From positions 62,001-126,000 of the forward strand of contig JAUIRK010000004.1 in the NCBI GenBank assembly GCA_030549495.1: a DNA stretch of 64,000 nt, in the 5' to 3' direction. The position numbers and the translations under genes were made by a program. Numbering within the stretch: position 1 is the stretch's first letter; every line of letters begins with the position of its first letter. The notes under the pieces are model-generated. The model was not told where the DNA came from. It saw only the letters and a list, made by a program, of their open reading frames with translations, and did not search any database. Shown one piece after another: positions 47,162-58,849 of the stretch. Source of the DNA: Nectonema munidae. Its lineage: Eukaryota > Nematomorpha > Nectonematoida > Nectonematidae.

Positions 47162-47633
47162 CAGTAACGTAGCCAGAAATTTATATTTGGAGGGGCTAAA
47201 TGGGGCACTAATATGCTTACTTACCTACTCGCTTTGTCTAAAATTAAAGCATCAAATGCTTCTGATAACAACTCTTCTCTTTGTGTTTATAAGCTCCTTT
47301 ATCTACTTGTGTCCTATTTCTTTGTTAAGGTTTTAGATTTTATCATGGTTAATATTTCTTATCTTCGTTTCTCATAACAAAGAGAAATTTTTTATTGTAA
47401 ATCTGCTTACAGTTAGAAGGTCCATCTTACAAAATTAATAGTTTGATCGTTACCATCAATGATATCAATAATTTTTCTATATTTTGATTTTATTTGCTTT
47501 ATATTGTTCATATAAGCCCATTGTCAAAAATGAATTCATTATTTCATTTAAATTTGTAAATTCCTTGATGGTTAATACATAACTTAGATAGAGGGGCCAG
47601 GCCCGAAGTGCCCCATAGCTGGTTACGTGGCTG
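47162..47633. mobile_element. MITE, second copy of the CAG-x-x-x-CGTA-x-CCAG type
   Basis: Ends CAGTAACGTAGCCAGAA and, from the right, CAGCCACGTAACCAGCTA are inverted; both are followed by GGAGGGGC/GGGGCACT-type sequence. Flanks TGTATATA and TATATATA give a 7-of-8 duplication, though the flank is itself a TA microsatellite. The 472-bp interior is AT-rich. Confidence 0.7.
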
Positions 47634-49482
47634 TATATATATATATATATATATATATCCGTGTGTCTGTTTTATTGTATTTATAATAAAATGTGGGGAC
47701 ATAATGGACAGAATATAAAAAGAAAAATTTTAACTTATCACACTGTTTTAGTAATATATATATAAAATATAGTATATGTTTTGTCTGTTTTGGCGCACGA
47801 CATTTCGTACAGAAACATTTTATACATGTTTTAGAAATTTGGTAACCATTTTTTTTAAAACTTTTGGGTACGAAATGACTAATTTAGTTACGAAATGTCA
47901 TGGACTCTTCCGTTTGTCTTATTATAAAGAATAGAAAGCGAAACATATCTATATTTTGTATTTTTATTTGTTTGAAATTTTTTTGCTCTTTTAAAAATTG
48001 CATACCTGCTTTATTTCATACGGGTAATCTGATATTGAGGTCAATAATGACCTAGCTTTTTGGTCGATTTTTAATTGAATTTTGTATTTGAGAAAAAAAT
48101 AAGATCAATTAGTAAACTTAAATAATTGTTCATAGTGTGTCGACCAAAAGTATGAAATTTTGTCTTCTAAAAATTGAAAATCTGTCAAAATTTCATTTTT
48201 AACTTCATTTATTCAACAAAAACGTTAATATACGTTTTTGTCGAAGTTTAAAGTATTTGTTATTCATCTGAAAATACCTGACAACGCAGTGGAAATGTAC
48301 TGCTGAAACATCTATTCCTTCCAATCTTTAGATAGATCTTGGTTTACATGTTCATTTTTGCCACTCTTATCATGGATCTAATGTTTTTTCCTAAAACTTT
48401 TTGGGCATTCATTGAAAATTCTTAAATCCTTGACGCTCAATCTTTAGCAAAAGGCATACGTGTTTTTGTAACAATCGACCACAGAGAAATTTTTCTTGCA
48501 GTTGTTTCTTTGAACTATTCCTATGTTAGTTTCGTGGCCTGACATTTTGCCTAAAGAGATTTGGCCGACAAACATTTTAACAAATCTGGTCAAAAATAAT
48601 TTACCAAGGCCTAACTAAATTTTACCAAACAGACATTTGGTCTATATACATCAATTTTTAATGATGTATAATTATTACCTAATACAACATTTAATTGAAA
48701 TGTACCACATGAAATGTATTCGCCTAACTACATACTTTAATTATACTATATTTTTGCAATCAATTTTTTAGGCAAAAAGTTTATTTTTATCATAAAAAAA
48801 TATTAATGTTAGTGTAAGCACCTTTCTTACTCTATTATTTTAAGTTTTAGTGATTTAACATCAAAACCACTTTTTTATTGGTTGCAGAAGTTTGGAAATA
48901 TTCTAAACTGTATTTACATTTTTGTAGAAATATTCGCTTACCAAATTTATATTCTATCAAATGTCTGTTCGGTAAAATTTTTGTTCGCCCGAATGTCTGT
49001 TTGGTAAAAGTTTTATTCGACCAAATGTTCGTTTCGCCAGTACATTCGGCCAAATCTGTGTTCGCCAAATGGCTCTCGGCTAAATCTCCTAGTCTGTTTG
49101 TTTATTTCTTATTTAACCAATATTTCTAAGCGTTCGTTAACTACATTTTCTTCAAATTCTTGTAGAATTTAACTTATTTTTTTCTATAACACACAGAATT
49201 TGAATGCTACCAACTTTGAAACCATCAACTGTCCTACATGAAACGTACTCGCTATTTGGTTACATTTCATCAATTGTCAATCATATAACACGTCATTATA
49301 TGACACTTAGTCATGTGTCAGATTGTCATCATACAAATCATTACCATTACATTACACCACTTGACTTTTCATCACAATGATATAACTGAAAATGCATAAT
49401 GGACTAATCTTTCAAAATTTCGTACATTATCGATTATTTTAATAAATTTACCATTGTTTAAACAAACATTGTAAGGTAGAGA
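47634..49482. other. AT-rich intronic region with subterminal-type short repeats
   Basis: A TA microsatellite lies at 47634-47657. Between about 48950 and 49090 variants of CCAAATGTCTGTTCGGTAAA recur at 25-30 bp steps, and related motifs stand near 48545-48650; such clusters usually mark the ends of DNA transposons, but no element could be delimited. Confidence 0.4.
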
Positions 49483-51612
49483 AAAAAATGTGTAAGTAAA
49501 GCAACGTGGTGGTGGAATCAAGAGAATGTTCAAAACGCTGTGAAAGAAAAGAAGGAAAAATATCTTTTATGGAGAAGAGAGAAAACTGAAGAAGCCAGAA
49601 AGTTATATGTGTTCCATAGGAACAAAGCAAAGAAGGTAATTGCAAAAGCGATGAGCGATGAACGATGAAGCAGTGACAAAGCAAAACAGATTGAAGAGAT
49701 GAAAATGGAAAATAGGATGAGATATGTGTTTCGCATGGCCCGAACAAGCGCTATAGACAAAAGAGATGTTATAGGAAATCTCTGCATGAAAAATCAAAGT
49801 GGTGAATTGAAGTTACGCTTGCCTGATAGGTTGGATCTATGGAAAGATTATTGTAAAGATCTGTTGAATAAAGAACATGCATGGAACAAAAAGTTGCAAG
49901 CTGAGCCAAATGAAAGTCTACTTTTGATGAAGTTGAACAAGCTTTGTTGAAAATGAAGAAGAATAAGGCACCTGGCCCGAGTGATGTACCGATAGAAGCT
50001 CTAAAGCTGTGCAAATTAGAAAATGAACTGGCCAGAGTAGGTAATGATATGCTACAAGGAATAAGGATGCCAGAAAGTTGGAGAAAAAGCTTTTTGATAC
50101 CAATATACAAGGGCAAAGGCGATCACAAAGAGTGCCATAATTAAAGAAGCATCAAATTGATCGAGCACTCAATGAAAGTGATAGAACGAGTTTTTGAGAA
50201 AAGAATAAGAAGCAGAGTCAACATCAGCGAGACTCAAATGGGGTTCATGCCCGACAAAAGTACGATTGATGCTTTCAATCTCATATTTTTCTGAAACATC
50301 TTTTTCTCATATTTCAAGTCATATTTTTGGCGTTCGTCGGCTGATGGAAAGGCATATAAACGGGGAAAAGGAGTTGTTCATACTGTTCTTAGATCTTGAG
50401 AAAGCCTTTGATCGTATTCCTAGAGAGGTAATTTGGTGGGATTAAGGAAGAAATGCGTAATGGAATGTGAAATTAAAGCTGTGATGGAAATGCATAGACA
50501 GACTGAAACTGCAGTACAAATCGAAGGAGAAAAATAATTATCAGTCCTCAGTCCACTTCTTTTCACGATTGCGATGGATGCACTGGCAGAAAACATATCC
50601 AAGAACATGAGAGAAATTCTTTACGCTGATGATTTGATATTGATTGGCAGCAGTTGGGAAGACGTTGAAAACAAGTACAGATGTTGGAAAGAAGCCTTAG
50701 AAGGCAAAGGTTTGAAGGTGAATATTGCAAAAACGAAGGCAATGAAAGTCGTCACAAGAAAATGTTTTGACTCAGTAAGTGCTATCGATCCGTGTAGTGT
50801 GTTTGGAAGCAGAGTAGATAGGAATGCTATTCAATGCATGAAATGCGAATTATGGGTTCATAAGAGATGTTCAGGCTTATCTGTTCCATTGAGTAGAGCG
50901 AAAAATGCCATATGTCGCAGTTGTAAGATAAATCATGAAATTGTGAAAGATCAAGGCTTGGTTAAACTAGGTGAAGATGAATTCGAAGTAGTAAATGAGT
51001 TTTGTTATTTGGGTGATGTTCTAACAAGAGATGGCCGAATTGAAAAAACGGTGATGTCAAGAATTAGAGCTGGTTGGAAAAAGTTTAATGATATTGCTAG
51101 CGTACTGTGCGCCAGAGTTTTGCCATTGAAGTTAAAAGGAAGACTATACAAATCGTGTGTAAGGAGTGTTATGTGTTATGGAGCAGAGTGTTGGCCAATG
51201 AAGAAGTTTTAAGGAGACGCATGCAGTCTGCTGAGATGCGGATGTTACGAATGATGTGTGGCAAAACTCTACTGGACAAAGTGCGAAGCAAAGAGATTAG
51301 AAGAATGACAGGGGAGGAAGATATAGAGCAGTATTTGGAAGAGCATAGACTCCGTTGGCTAGCACAATTAGAGAGAATGGATCAAGTCTAACGAAGAGAC
51401 TATGGGATGAAAACATCACTGGACAAGCGAGGAGAGGGAGACCGAAAAAAAGATGGGAAGATGCTGTTAAAGAAGACATGGAGAAAAGGAACCTGAGGAT
51501 TGAAGATGCTGAAATGAAAGGAAGATGGAGACGTCGCTGCAAATTCAAGGCCGACCTTGGCTCGCCAGGACAAAGACCTGCTCATTAGAGCGAATGGATG
51601 ATGATGATGATG
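49483..51612 (+). mobile_element. RTE-type LINE, 5'-truncated, reverse transcriptase to 3' end
   Basis: The translation starts with TWWWNQENVQNAVKEKK and goes on to MKKNKAPGPSDVPIEALKL, ESWRKSFLIPIYKGKGD, GFMPDKSTIDAF, LFLDLEKAFDRIPREV, LYADDLIL (near 50622), FCYLGDVLTRDG and MCYGAECWPM. It ends with a GRPKKRWED region and a GATGAT repeat tail at about 51597-51611. These are RTE/BovB-clade features. A Cys/His insertion lies between palm and thumb (CMKCELWVHKRCSGL). At least five stops or frame changes and a 60-bp insertion near 50285 make it dead. A GTAGAGA at both ends may be the target duplication. Confidence 0.85.
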
Positions 51613-54412
51613 TAGAGATTTAGTTGAAAAAATCCAGTTCAAAAATATCAAGGAAAAATTTGTAAGTACTATAAAATCTGGAATATAATAATACGATTTT
51701 TTCATGAATTATTTAATTTCTTGATGGGTAACTTTCAGGATGAAAACCGCCGTATGATGCATTGTCTTAGTGATTAAAAGACGAACTGTCAACTGTCACG
51801 TCGAAACTGTTCTGTGATTAAATAATGGGTGATGAAAAGTTGTGCCGCGTGTGCAGCAATAACGGCTACTTCGTTCCAGAAGTTTAATTATTTTAATTTT
51901 TTAGTGTCAAGGTTTTTCTTCTTTGCTTGACCATTAAATATGTCTATTTTTAGTAGACGTTCATTTACAAGTTCTCATTGTACATAGCAAAAAGATAGCA
52001 AATGAAAACTATCTTTACTTTGGATGTCTTCTTGTTTCTCAAAGTGGCGGGAAGCTTATGTGTCTTTCGGATTTCTTGATCAAAAATAAATTTGCACTCT
52101 TTCTTGATGACTCGTTTAGCTGCACTCCAAGTAAATTTTTCAATTTTTTCACTCCCTCCTCACCCCTTAGCTTTTCTTATTATTTATTTTAATATATTTT
52201 CATGTATTTTTTTTTGGGGATGTAATATCTAACTGTGACATTACTTTTCGCCATGGATGTTTCAGCAAAGACATTTCAACGAACGAACATTTCAGTCAAA
52301 AAAAATTACCAAACGCGATATTATTTATTTGTAAGTTAGTTGTTATCGGTTTAGATCATTTAGAGCAATGCTTCCCAAACTTTTTACCTCAACTTTTTAT
52401 TTTTTTTAAAAAGGCCTCTTTAGACGATATTATTTCAAAGAAGGGTCTTGTAAAATATATTTTCTTTAAGTATAAGAATATGCATACACTTCCAAGTGAC
52501 CTTAAGGTTGAGCTTTACATTCCAAATTTAAATACTAGGTTTGCTTTTACTGGGATTAATTCTGATATCACCACTCTCACATCATCCATACGCCATTTTC
52601 TTTACCTCACATTTAATTTACACTACTAAATCCGTTTTCTACCATATAATCTGTTGGAGAGATTAAAAATTACTTGGAATACTGGGAAGAGAATTTATAC
52701 TTTTTTTCATGTACAAAATTTATAGCTGCTGATATAATATATTTCCAAGTTGGTACCAGATGAAGAATCAGGAATACACTCTGACATTTTGTCTACTCTG
52801 CCATCGATTGCTACTTTTTTTATGCAAATTAAATTTTTTCTTATTCTCTATTTTTCCACAAAACGAAATGAAATCGAAAATTAACGTTTTTTGAAAGTTT
52901 TTCACCATTTATTCAAAAAGATTTAATTAAACAGTCGTTAAGAAGTCTTTTGAAAAGGTTGGCTTACTACACTGTAATATCTTCTTATACTTTGCCTACA
53001 CCTTATCCGCAAGATGAGGGTCTGTGGCGATGAATCGTTGTCTCCATTTGCATCTACCTTGAGCATTATTTTCTCTAAGATTTAATTTTTAAAGCCTCTT
53101 TTCAAGCCATCACTCTATCTTAACAGTGGACTACCCTTCTGAACCAAATCGTGCTTATTTTTCTCAAAACGTGTCTTGACGTCAACCGGATGGCGTCAGA
53201 TTAAAGAATAAAAAAAATCTATTTAGCGTGCATCGTAAACCGAATCCGAGGCCTTAAAAATTAAATTCCTGGGGTCTAACCACAATGCCACCGGTGCAGT
53301 ATATAATAAAATGATTTATTTTCTTTCTTCGTTGCAATTACTCCTTGATAAAGTGAAAATTCTTTTCAAACTTGAAAAAACTCTCTCACATACTGCTGTC
53401 GAGACGCCGAGTGTGATAAACCCTGGTAATAACAACACTTTATATCAGATAAAAGAGGAATCAAAAAATAAATGCCAGCGTAGGATTTGAAAGCGTTAGG
53501 AAACGCTAGAAATAGTAAGTTCTCTTGTATTTGATCATCATCACTAAGCGTACACTGTGTGAAAGACCGGGTTCGGCTATTGAAGCCTCATCAGTTCCAC
53601 TTTGGTGTTCAAACTATGAGTTTTGAACTTACAATTTCTAGTTATATCTAATAGCACCTTGTATGCACAATTATAATAAGTATATCATTACTACCAGCAA
53701 TATATGCTGAGAAATGTGCTCTACTACTAATTGATTGAGACCGTAACGGTGGTACATTCAATACACAAGTAGATAATGATCATCAAAGCTCACGCTATCT
53801 TTAAATTTCTCATATTATGCGGGATTACGTCAAGAATGATATGTTTAATTAGATAGTAAAAGACATCACATTAAATTTTTTTAGCTCAGCATTCTTTTTT
53901 TTAATTATTTTTTAAGACGATGACCTCAACGGTTTCTTCTAAAGATGTCAAAAAAACAATTAAGTTAATTAATTTGTTTGAAATTTTTTATTGAGAAAAA
54001 ATTAAGTAAAATCTACAAATATAAAATAAAATTCTAGATGGCCTAAAAGCAAAATAAGTAATATAAACTAAAATTTTTATGAAATTTGAAGAAAAAGAAT
54101 CAAGCAAAAAAATTAAAATTTAAAAAATTTCTGAATTAGCCTATTAAAAAATTCTGAAAATAAATTTCCAAAAAGCTAATTAAAATAATTCTAAAATTAA
54201 AAAAAAATTTCTAAGCAAAAATTTTAAAGATATTTATGCTCAACCCTAACCCACGAGGTTCCAACTTGCAAAAATAAATAATTACCGATTGTTCGGTATT
54301 CGACTAAATTTCATATCGGTGCATCTCTATTTCCAAGTATATTTTTAAGTGTCCACTATTCTAAACAAACAACTTATAACTTATATCAATGCTAATTTAC
54401 ATCAGGGGTGCA
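51613..54412. other. AT-rich intronic region, no supported gene
   Basis: CAATGCTTCCCAAAC at 52366 resembles a hAT end. A GC-richer patch near 52990-53050 and one near 53190-53290 look like fragments of old repeats. ATCGGTGCATCTCTA near 54318 is a hAT-type right end without a partner. Confidence 0.35.
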
Positions 54413-54703
54413 CATCTGGGTGTGGGGGCGAAAAGCCTATTCGCCCCAATAATTTTGGATTTTTTTAAACTAGTGTATATGCGTTATGTAATTAAAATAT
54501 TTTCGCTGGAAGTATAGTTTTTAAATTTCATCAATTTTGTAAAAAAAATATAAAGTAGTCTTATAAATTTACGAATGCGCTATATACACTCCATTTAAAT
54601 GTTTGCTTGAATATTTGGTCTCCTGTGGTATTTCCAAACCAGTAATTTTGAAAATTGCAAAAAAAATCCCTCCCCCCAAAAATTTTGAGGATGTGCGCAC
54701 CTG
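54413..54703. mobile_element. hAT-type MITE inserted at the end of the DUF4371-like relic
   Basis: Ends CAGGGGTGCACATC and, from the right, CAGGTGCGCACATC are inverted; flanks ATTTACAT and CATTACAC agree at five of eight positions. The interior carries G-rich and C-rich tracts near its ends. The transposase-like frame of the neighbour stops exactly at 54704. Confidence 0.65.
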
Positions 54704-55330
54704 CATTACACATTGCAAAAAACTTTTGACTTTCCTAGTTTTGTTGCATAGCATGAAGACAACAAGATGGAGCTGACGATTGAAGCAATGTATGAAAAGT
54801 GTTTCTTTTCCTATAAAATCAATGATGTGTTTTTTCACTCTCCTCCTTTCGCACCTTAAGAGTTTATTTTGACTTGGTCATAAAGTTGCTGAACAAATGA
54901 AACTAATAATAATAATAAAGTTACCAACCTGACATGACAAGCACCATCGTAACACTGCCCAACAATATTTTCAACAGGAATTTTTAAACGCTTCAATGGT
55001 TTTACTATTGTTTCAGCTATGTCTTTAGCCTTGAGGCTTGATAAATGCGCTATTCCAATCAAATCCTCTTTAGCTACGCCATTTTTGCAGTATCGCACAA
55101 CCTATAAAAATCAGTTTTTTTCCAAATATCAATAAAAACAGCACTATGAGACTTACAATAGAAAGAACTTCAGTGTTTAAAATATTAATAGCTCCATCTT
55201 CTTTGATTGTGTAATACTGCATATCAACAGAAGCTAAATTAGCAATGCATTTTTTCAATACAATATTCTTCAGGATAATTATAAATTCATTTTGTGAACT
55301 TGGAGAGATGTAATGGCAACTTTTTGGAAT
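54704..55330 (-). pseudogene. hAT/DUF4371-like gene relic with two short introns
   Basis: Minus-strand exons 55157-55330, 54929-55101 and up to 54704-54854 join in frame across introns of 55 and 74 bp with GT-AG borders. The first reads SCHYISPSSQNEFIIILKN and ends at TEVLSI. The second reads VVRYCKNGVAKEDLIGIAHL and IVGQCYDGACHV. The third reads KKHIIDFIGKETLFIHC, FNRQLHLVV. This is the order of the DUF4371/hAT-like proteins (YLSPEIQNE, LSI-x-VRYV, GQ-x-YDGA, HC-x-x-H-x-LNLV). The catalytic DETTD box is replaced by KEDGAI. Sequence homologous to the C-terminus was not found beyond the MITE, so it is truncated. Confidence 0.65.
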
Positions 55331-56615
55331 AGTTTTAACTATCTAAATGAGAAAAGGCAAAGCATCGTTTATCATACTCTTTCTAAAAATTAGAATGATA
55401 GAAATTGTCATATTTCAAGACCTTTATCTTTTTGCATCATGAAACCCATTAAATTCAGATTGATTTTTCATAAGAAAACCTCAAAATATCTGTGTTTTCC
55501 TTATCACCGCGTAAAGGTAGTTCATTCAAGACCAAAAATTTAACGACTTCGAAGATTGAGCTTATATAATACATTAAAACAAAAAAAACAAATATGACAT
55601 GTATTACTTGTTGTTTTCAAGTTTTTCTTTAAATAACATATTTGAAACGTAATTCGTTCCTGAATTTTTATTTACCGATAGAGATTTCATATAATTTTGC
55701 CACGCTATGAATGTTTGTTTATGCGAAGCACTTTTATTGTGTTTATCAAAACCTTAGTTAGAGCATAGAGCTTTTTTCTAAGATCTGAAACCAATAGTTG
55801 TAAAGGTTTTCTCCAACCGGAATTCATTAGTTGGACTTAAATATGTCTTAAGCAGAGTCAACAGGGTCAATTTGTTTACCCATTATTTACCACAACAATC
55901 AGACGAAGTCAAACAAGACACAAACAAAATGTATTTAAAACGATCGAAATAAACAGATATAAACGAATTGTAGAGTCCTCAATTTTGAAAGATTACTCCA
56001 TTATGCATTTTTAGTTATATTATTGTGATGAAAGATCGACTTTAGATATATGATTTTATATATATTTGTGAAAGGTGTTTTTCTTGACATAAATATCCCA
56101 TTCTACTTTTATAAAGTCAACTTCTTTCTCTATTTAGGTGTTATGGGATTACCTTGAATCTTGAGGATAGTAGGTAAGTGAATCAGACAAAAATGTTGAG
56201 CCTTGATATTCCTAGTAGAGGCAAGGAAGACAATTCAAAGGATCATAAATTATTTAACGCATCCAGCAGCGAAAATTAAAATACTCAAAAAATACAGTAA
56301 AAAGGCTTAAAAAATGGCAGGACAATTTCCCATGAAATCCAGAATTGACTGGTTTAAGTATATAAAAATTCATTGAAAAAGATAACCAGTCGGTTAGATT
56401 CCAAAAATATGGTCCTTTGGAGTTTAATGCAGTTTTATATCAAATTACTTAACGTCTTCGGTTTTTTTCGGATCAAATGTGTTAATTGTTTACATTTTTG
56501 AAACAAAAAAAACTTATAAAATTAAAAATGGATTACTGTCATGCCAGGTAAACACGCTTAGCGATGTCATTATTTGTGTATAGCTGGCGGTTTAATACGT
56601 TATATTCTTTTTTAG
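55331..56615. other. AT-rich intronic region
   Basis: A 36-bp segment at 56138-56173 has a good acceptor and a perfect GTAAGT donor but its phase does not join the next exon. No gene supported. Confidence 0.35.
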
Positions 56616-56712
56616 TTCACTACCCATACCTCAATGTTGATGAAGAGTCGATCAAAGAAGAGCTTATTAATAATCAAGAAGTTGCTAAAGATGATTCCAA
56701 CATCGGCAAGGA
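56616..56712 (+). CDS. TDRD12-like gene, linker exon upstream of the helicase
   Basis: After TTCTTTTTTAG the frame HYPYLNVDEESIKEELINN and QEVAKDDSNIGK is open. A donor at GGA followed by GTATAT leaves two bases that combine with the first base of the 57896 exon (GA plus A, Glu). The exon is acidic and likely unstructured. It needs one base from the preceding exon, which the candidate at 37352-37418 would supply. The alternative is a start codon at 56564 in the same frame, making this the first exon. Confidence 0.5.
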
Positions 56713-57895
56713 GTATATTTCTCTCTTTTTTCTTAGTTAAACTTAGTAATACATTATAGTGTTGTACTGATTTCTTTCCAACAACAAGAACTAAGTGACG
56801 ATTTTTGATACAACAGATAAACTATTCTTTTTCTCAGTTTATTCAAAAATTTACCTATCAAATTTTTTAATAGACTTAAATTTTAATCGTTTTTTTTAAT
56901 AACAATTCTTTTATTTTTACTTCTAATTTTATCAATATGAACAAAATAAGATATTGATGAGTAAAATTTTAAAGAAAGTTTTCATTATTTTAAAATTCTT
57001 TAGCTTTGCTTTAAACTCCTTAGTCTTATTTTTAACTCGTATTGGAATATTTTAAAAATTCGAATACTAAATTTTTATACTTAGTTATCTTTACAAAAAT
57101 TGCGGGGATCAATTAAATTTAAGTTCTTCAACTAATTTCATTCTGTTTAATTTCTTATTTTATTCAGATATATTTTAAAATTGTTTTTTTGATGGTTACA
57201 TATGAATTTTATGTTGTTGTCTTTTTGTACAAATGTTCCCTTTTCGTTCTATAGTTTTTATTGCGATTTTTGAATTAATTGAGAAAACTTCTTTCATTAC
57301 CTATTAAAATTATATTCAATTTTTCAAATTTCAAGTTTGGAAACTTTTTCAAGTTCCTCTTCAATTAACATATGATGCTCCTGAAGAGAATAAAAGTTAT
57401 AAAAAAGTTAAATTAAGGTTTTATGGTGAATAAAATACAAATTGATATTCACTTTTTTATAATAAAGAGTTGATAGCATTCAAGTTTTTATACACAGCTA
57501 AATAAATTTGTAAAAAGGAGTATCATCGATCTTTAATCTGAATTTAATGAGGCTAATAACATTTATTTATCAGCATTGTGTGCGTGTATAATATATCTAA
57601 TATAACGTATATACTGTGGCACTTGATGCTGTATATACTCTTTAATTTAATTGATCATCTCTTTGTTTTGCTTAGTTTTAACTAAATAAATCGTTTTCAC
57701 CTTCATGCATATCTGGATGGGATAGTTTTCAGATTTTAAGTGTCACTCAATAACCAAAGATATATTTAGATTGTTTTCACTATTTTGTAAAAATAAATTA
57801 AAGTAACTGAGTTGTAAGATTAATTTATATTTTGAAAAATTGCACTTGAATTTTCATATAATTTGTTTCCACTTTTTATATTATTTTCCTTACAG
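56713..57895. other. Intron of the TDRD12-like gene
   Basis: GTATAT donor to TTTTCCTTACAG acceptor, 1183 bp, AT-rich, no repeat recognised. Confidence 0.5.
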
Positions 57896-58181
57896 AATTT
57901 CTCATCACTTCCCAAAACTAGAACACGCGGAAGAAGAAGAAGATCATGGTCATGAAGAAGAAAATAGAAATTCTCAGAAGTTTTTGGTTGAGAATAACTT
58001 TTTGAAGATGCAAATCTTTGACAACAATTCCAATGGAATCGATAACAAACTTAAAGAAAGTGAAACCACACTAAATGTCCACGCCATTGGTCGAAGTTGC
58101 GAACCTTTCTATTTGCTATCTGAAGTAGCATTTAACTCCAAACTTCTTAGAGCAATTGTTTCAGATATATCCTTCACTAAA
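57896..58181 (+). CDS. TDRD12: TDRD12-like gene: acidic linker and Q-motif region of the helicase
   Basis: The exon lies between TTTTCCTTACAG and a donor AAA then GTTTGT, and ends in phase 0. Its first part is acidic and His-rich (LEHAEEEEDHGHEEE); its last part reads CEPFYLLSEVAFNSKLLRAI, then VSDISFTK. In DEAD-box proteins the Q-motif region has the form F-x-x-x-x-F-x-x-x-LL-x-x-I-x-x-x-x-FTKPTPIQ. Here the FTK is joined by splicing to LCANVWPEVL of the 62592 exon, about three residues shorter than usual, and the PTPIQ box including its Gln is lost. This region precedes the helicase in TDRD12 proteins. Confidence 0.75.
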
Positions 58182-58849
58182 GTTTGTTTTCTCCATTTTC
58201 CATATACTCTTCTATTTGTTACTTGTTTTTTCATTGATTGATTACTGGGCTTTTTCACCATTTAATTTAAGATTTATAAAAAAGCAAATATTATATGTTA
58301 TCTATATATATGCAATGTGCACCCGCCTATCGTGCTAATTTTTAAGACATACATTTTAACCGTATTCAGTTTTCAAGATATATAAGATAGAAATTTCTTC
58401 GTTTAAAATTTACTGAAACGGTCAGTTTTCTTATTTGTAAATGAGAAAGTGAATATGGAATAATTTTTGTGAGTTACCACAAGGTTCGAAATATATATAA
58501 GAAGGAATTTATAAAATCAAGCCCCCCTCCCCCCTCCAAAATAACTAGATCATACAATTGATGTTGCGTCAAAGATTCAAGCATTCTTTTCAAATTAAGT
58601 TTTTAAGTTATTTTATTTGCATCATTGATTGGAATTTGGCGATGTTGTGATTTGGTGTAGGTACTTGGCATATAGAATAAGTTATTAGTTGTTACTTGTC
58701 GTAAGAAGTTTAACTATTTTATTATTTAAATGTATTTTTTATCACTCTCATATATAACAAGGCTCGCCCAGAACACTCGAATGGGAAATTCGGTCTCAGA
58801 AAAAACTTTTTTAGAAAAATTTAAAAACTGCACAACAAAGGAGAGGAGT
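58182..58849. other. Start of the 4.4-kb helicase intron
   Basis: AT-rich; a run of C near 58524-58535. No separate feature. Confidence 0.4.

Noticed and set aside
47790-47905. Small inverted repeat around GACATTTCGTA
   Set aside because: Only about 12 matching bases with no flanking duplication; too weak to call an element.
49448-50116. Several minus-strand frames over the RTE LINE
   Set aside because: They are shadows of the + strand reverse transcriptase.
51297-51705. Minus-strand frames of 83 and 101 codons
   Set aside because: Complement of the LINE C-terminus and its GAT repeat tail.
56138-56173. 36-bp micro-exon with good splice sites
   Set aside because: Two of its frames contain stops and the open one does not join the phase of the next exon.
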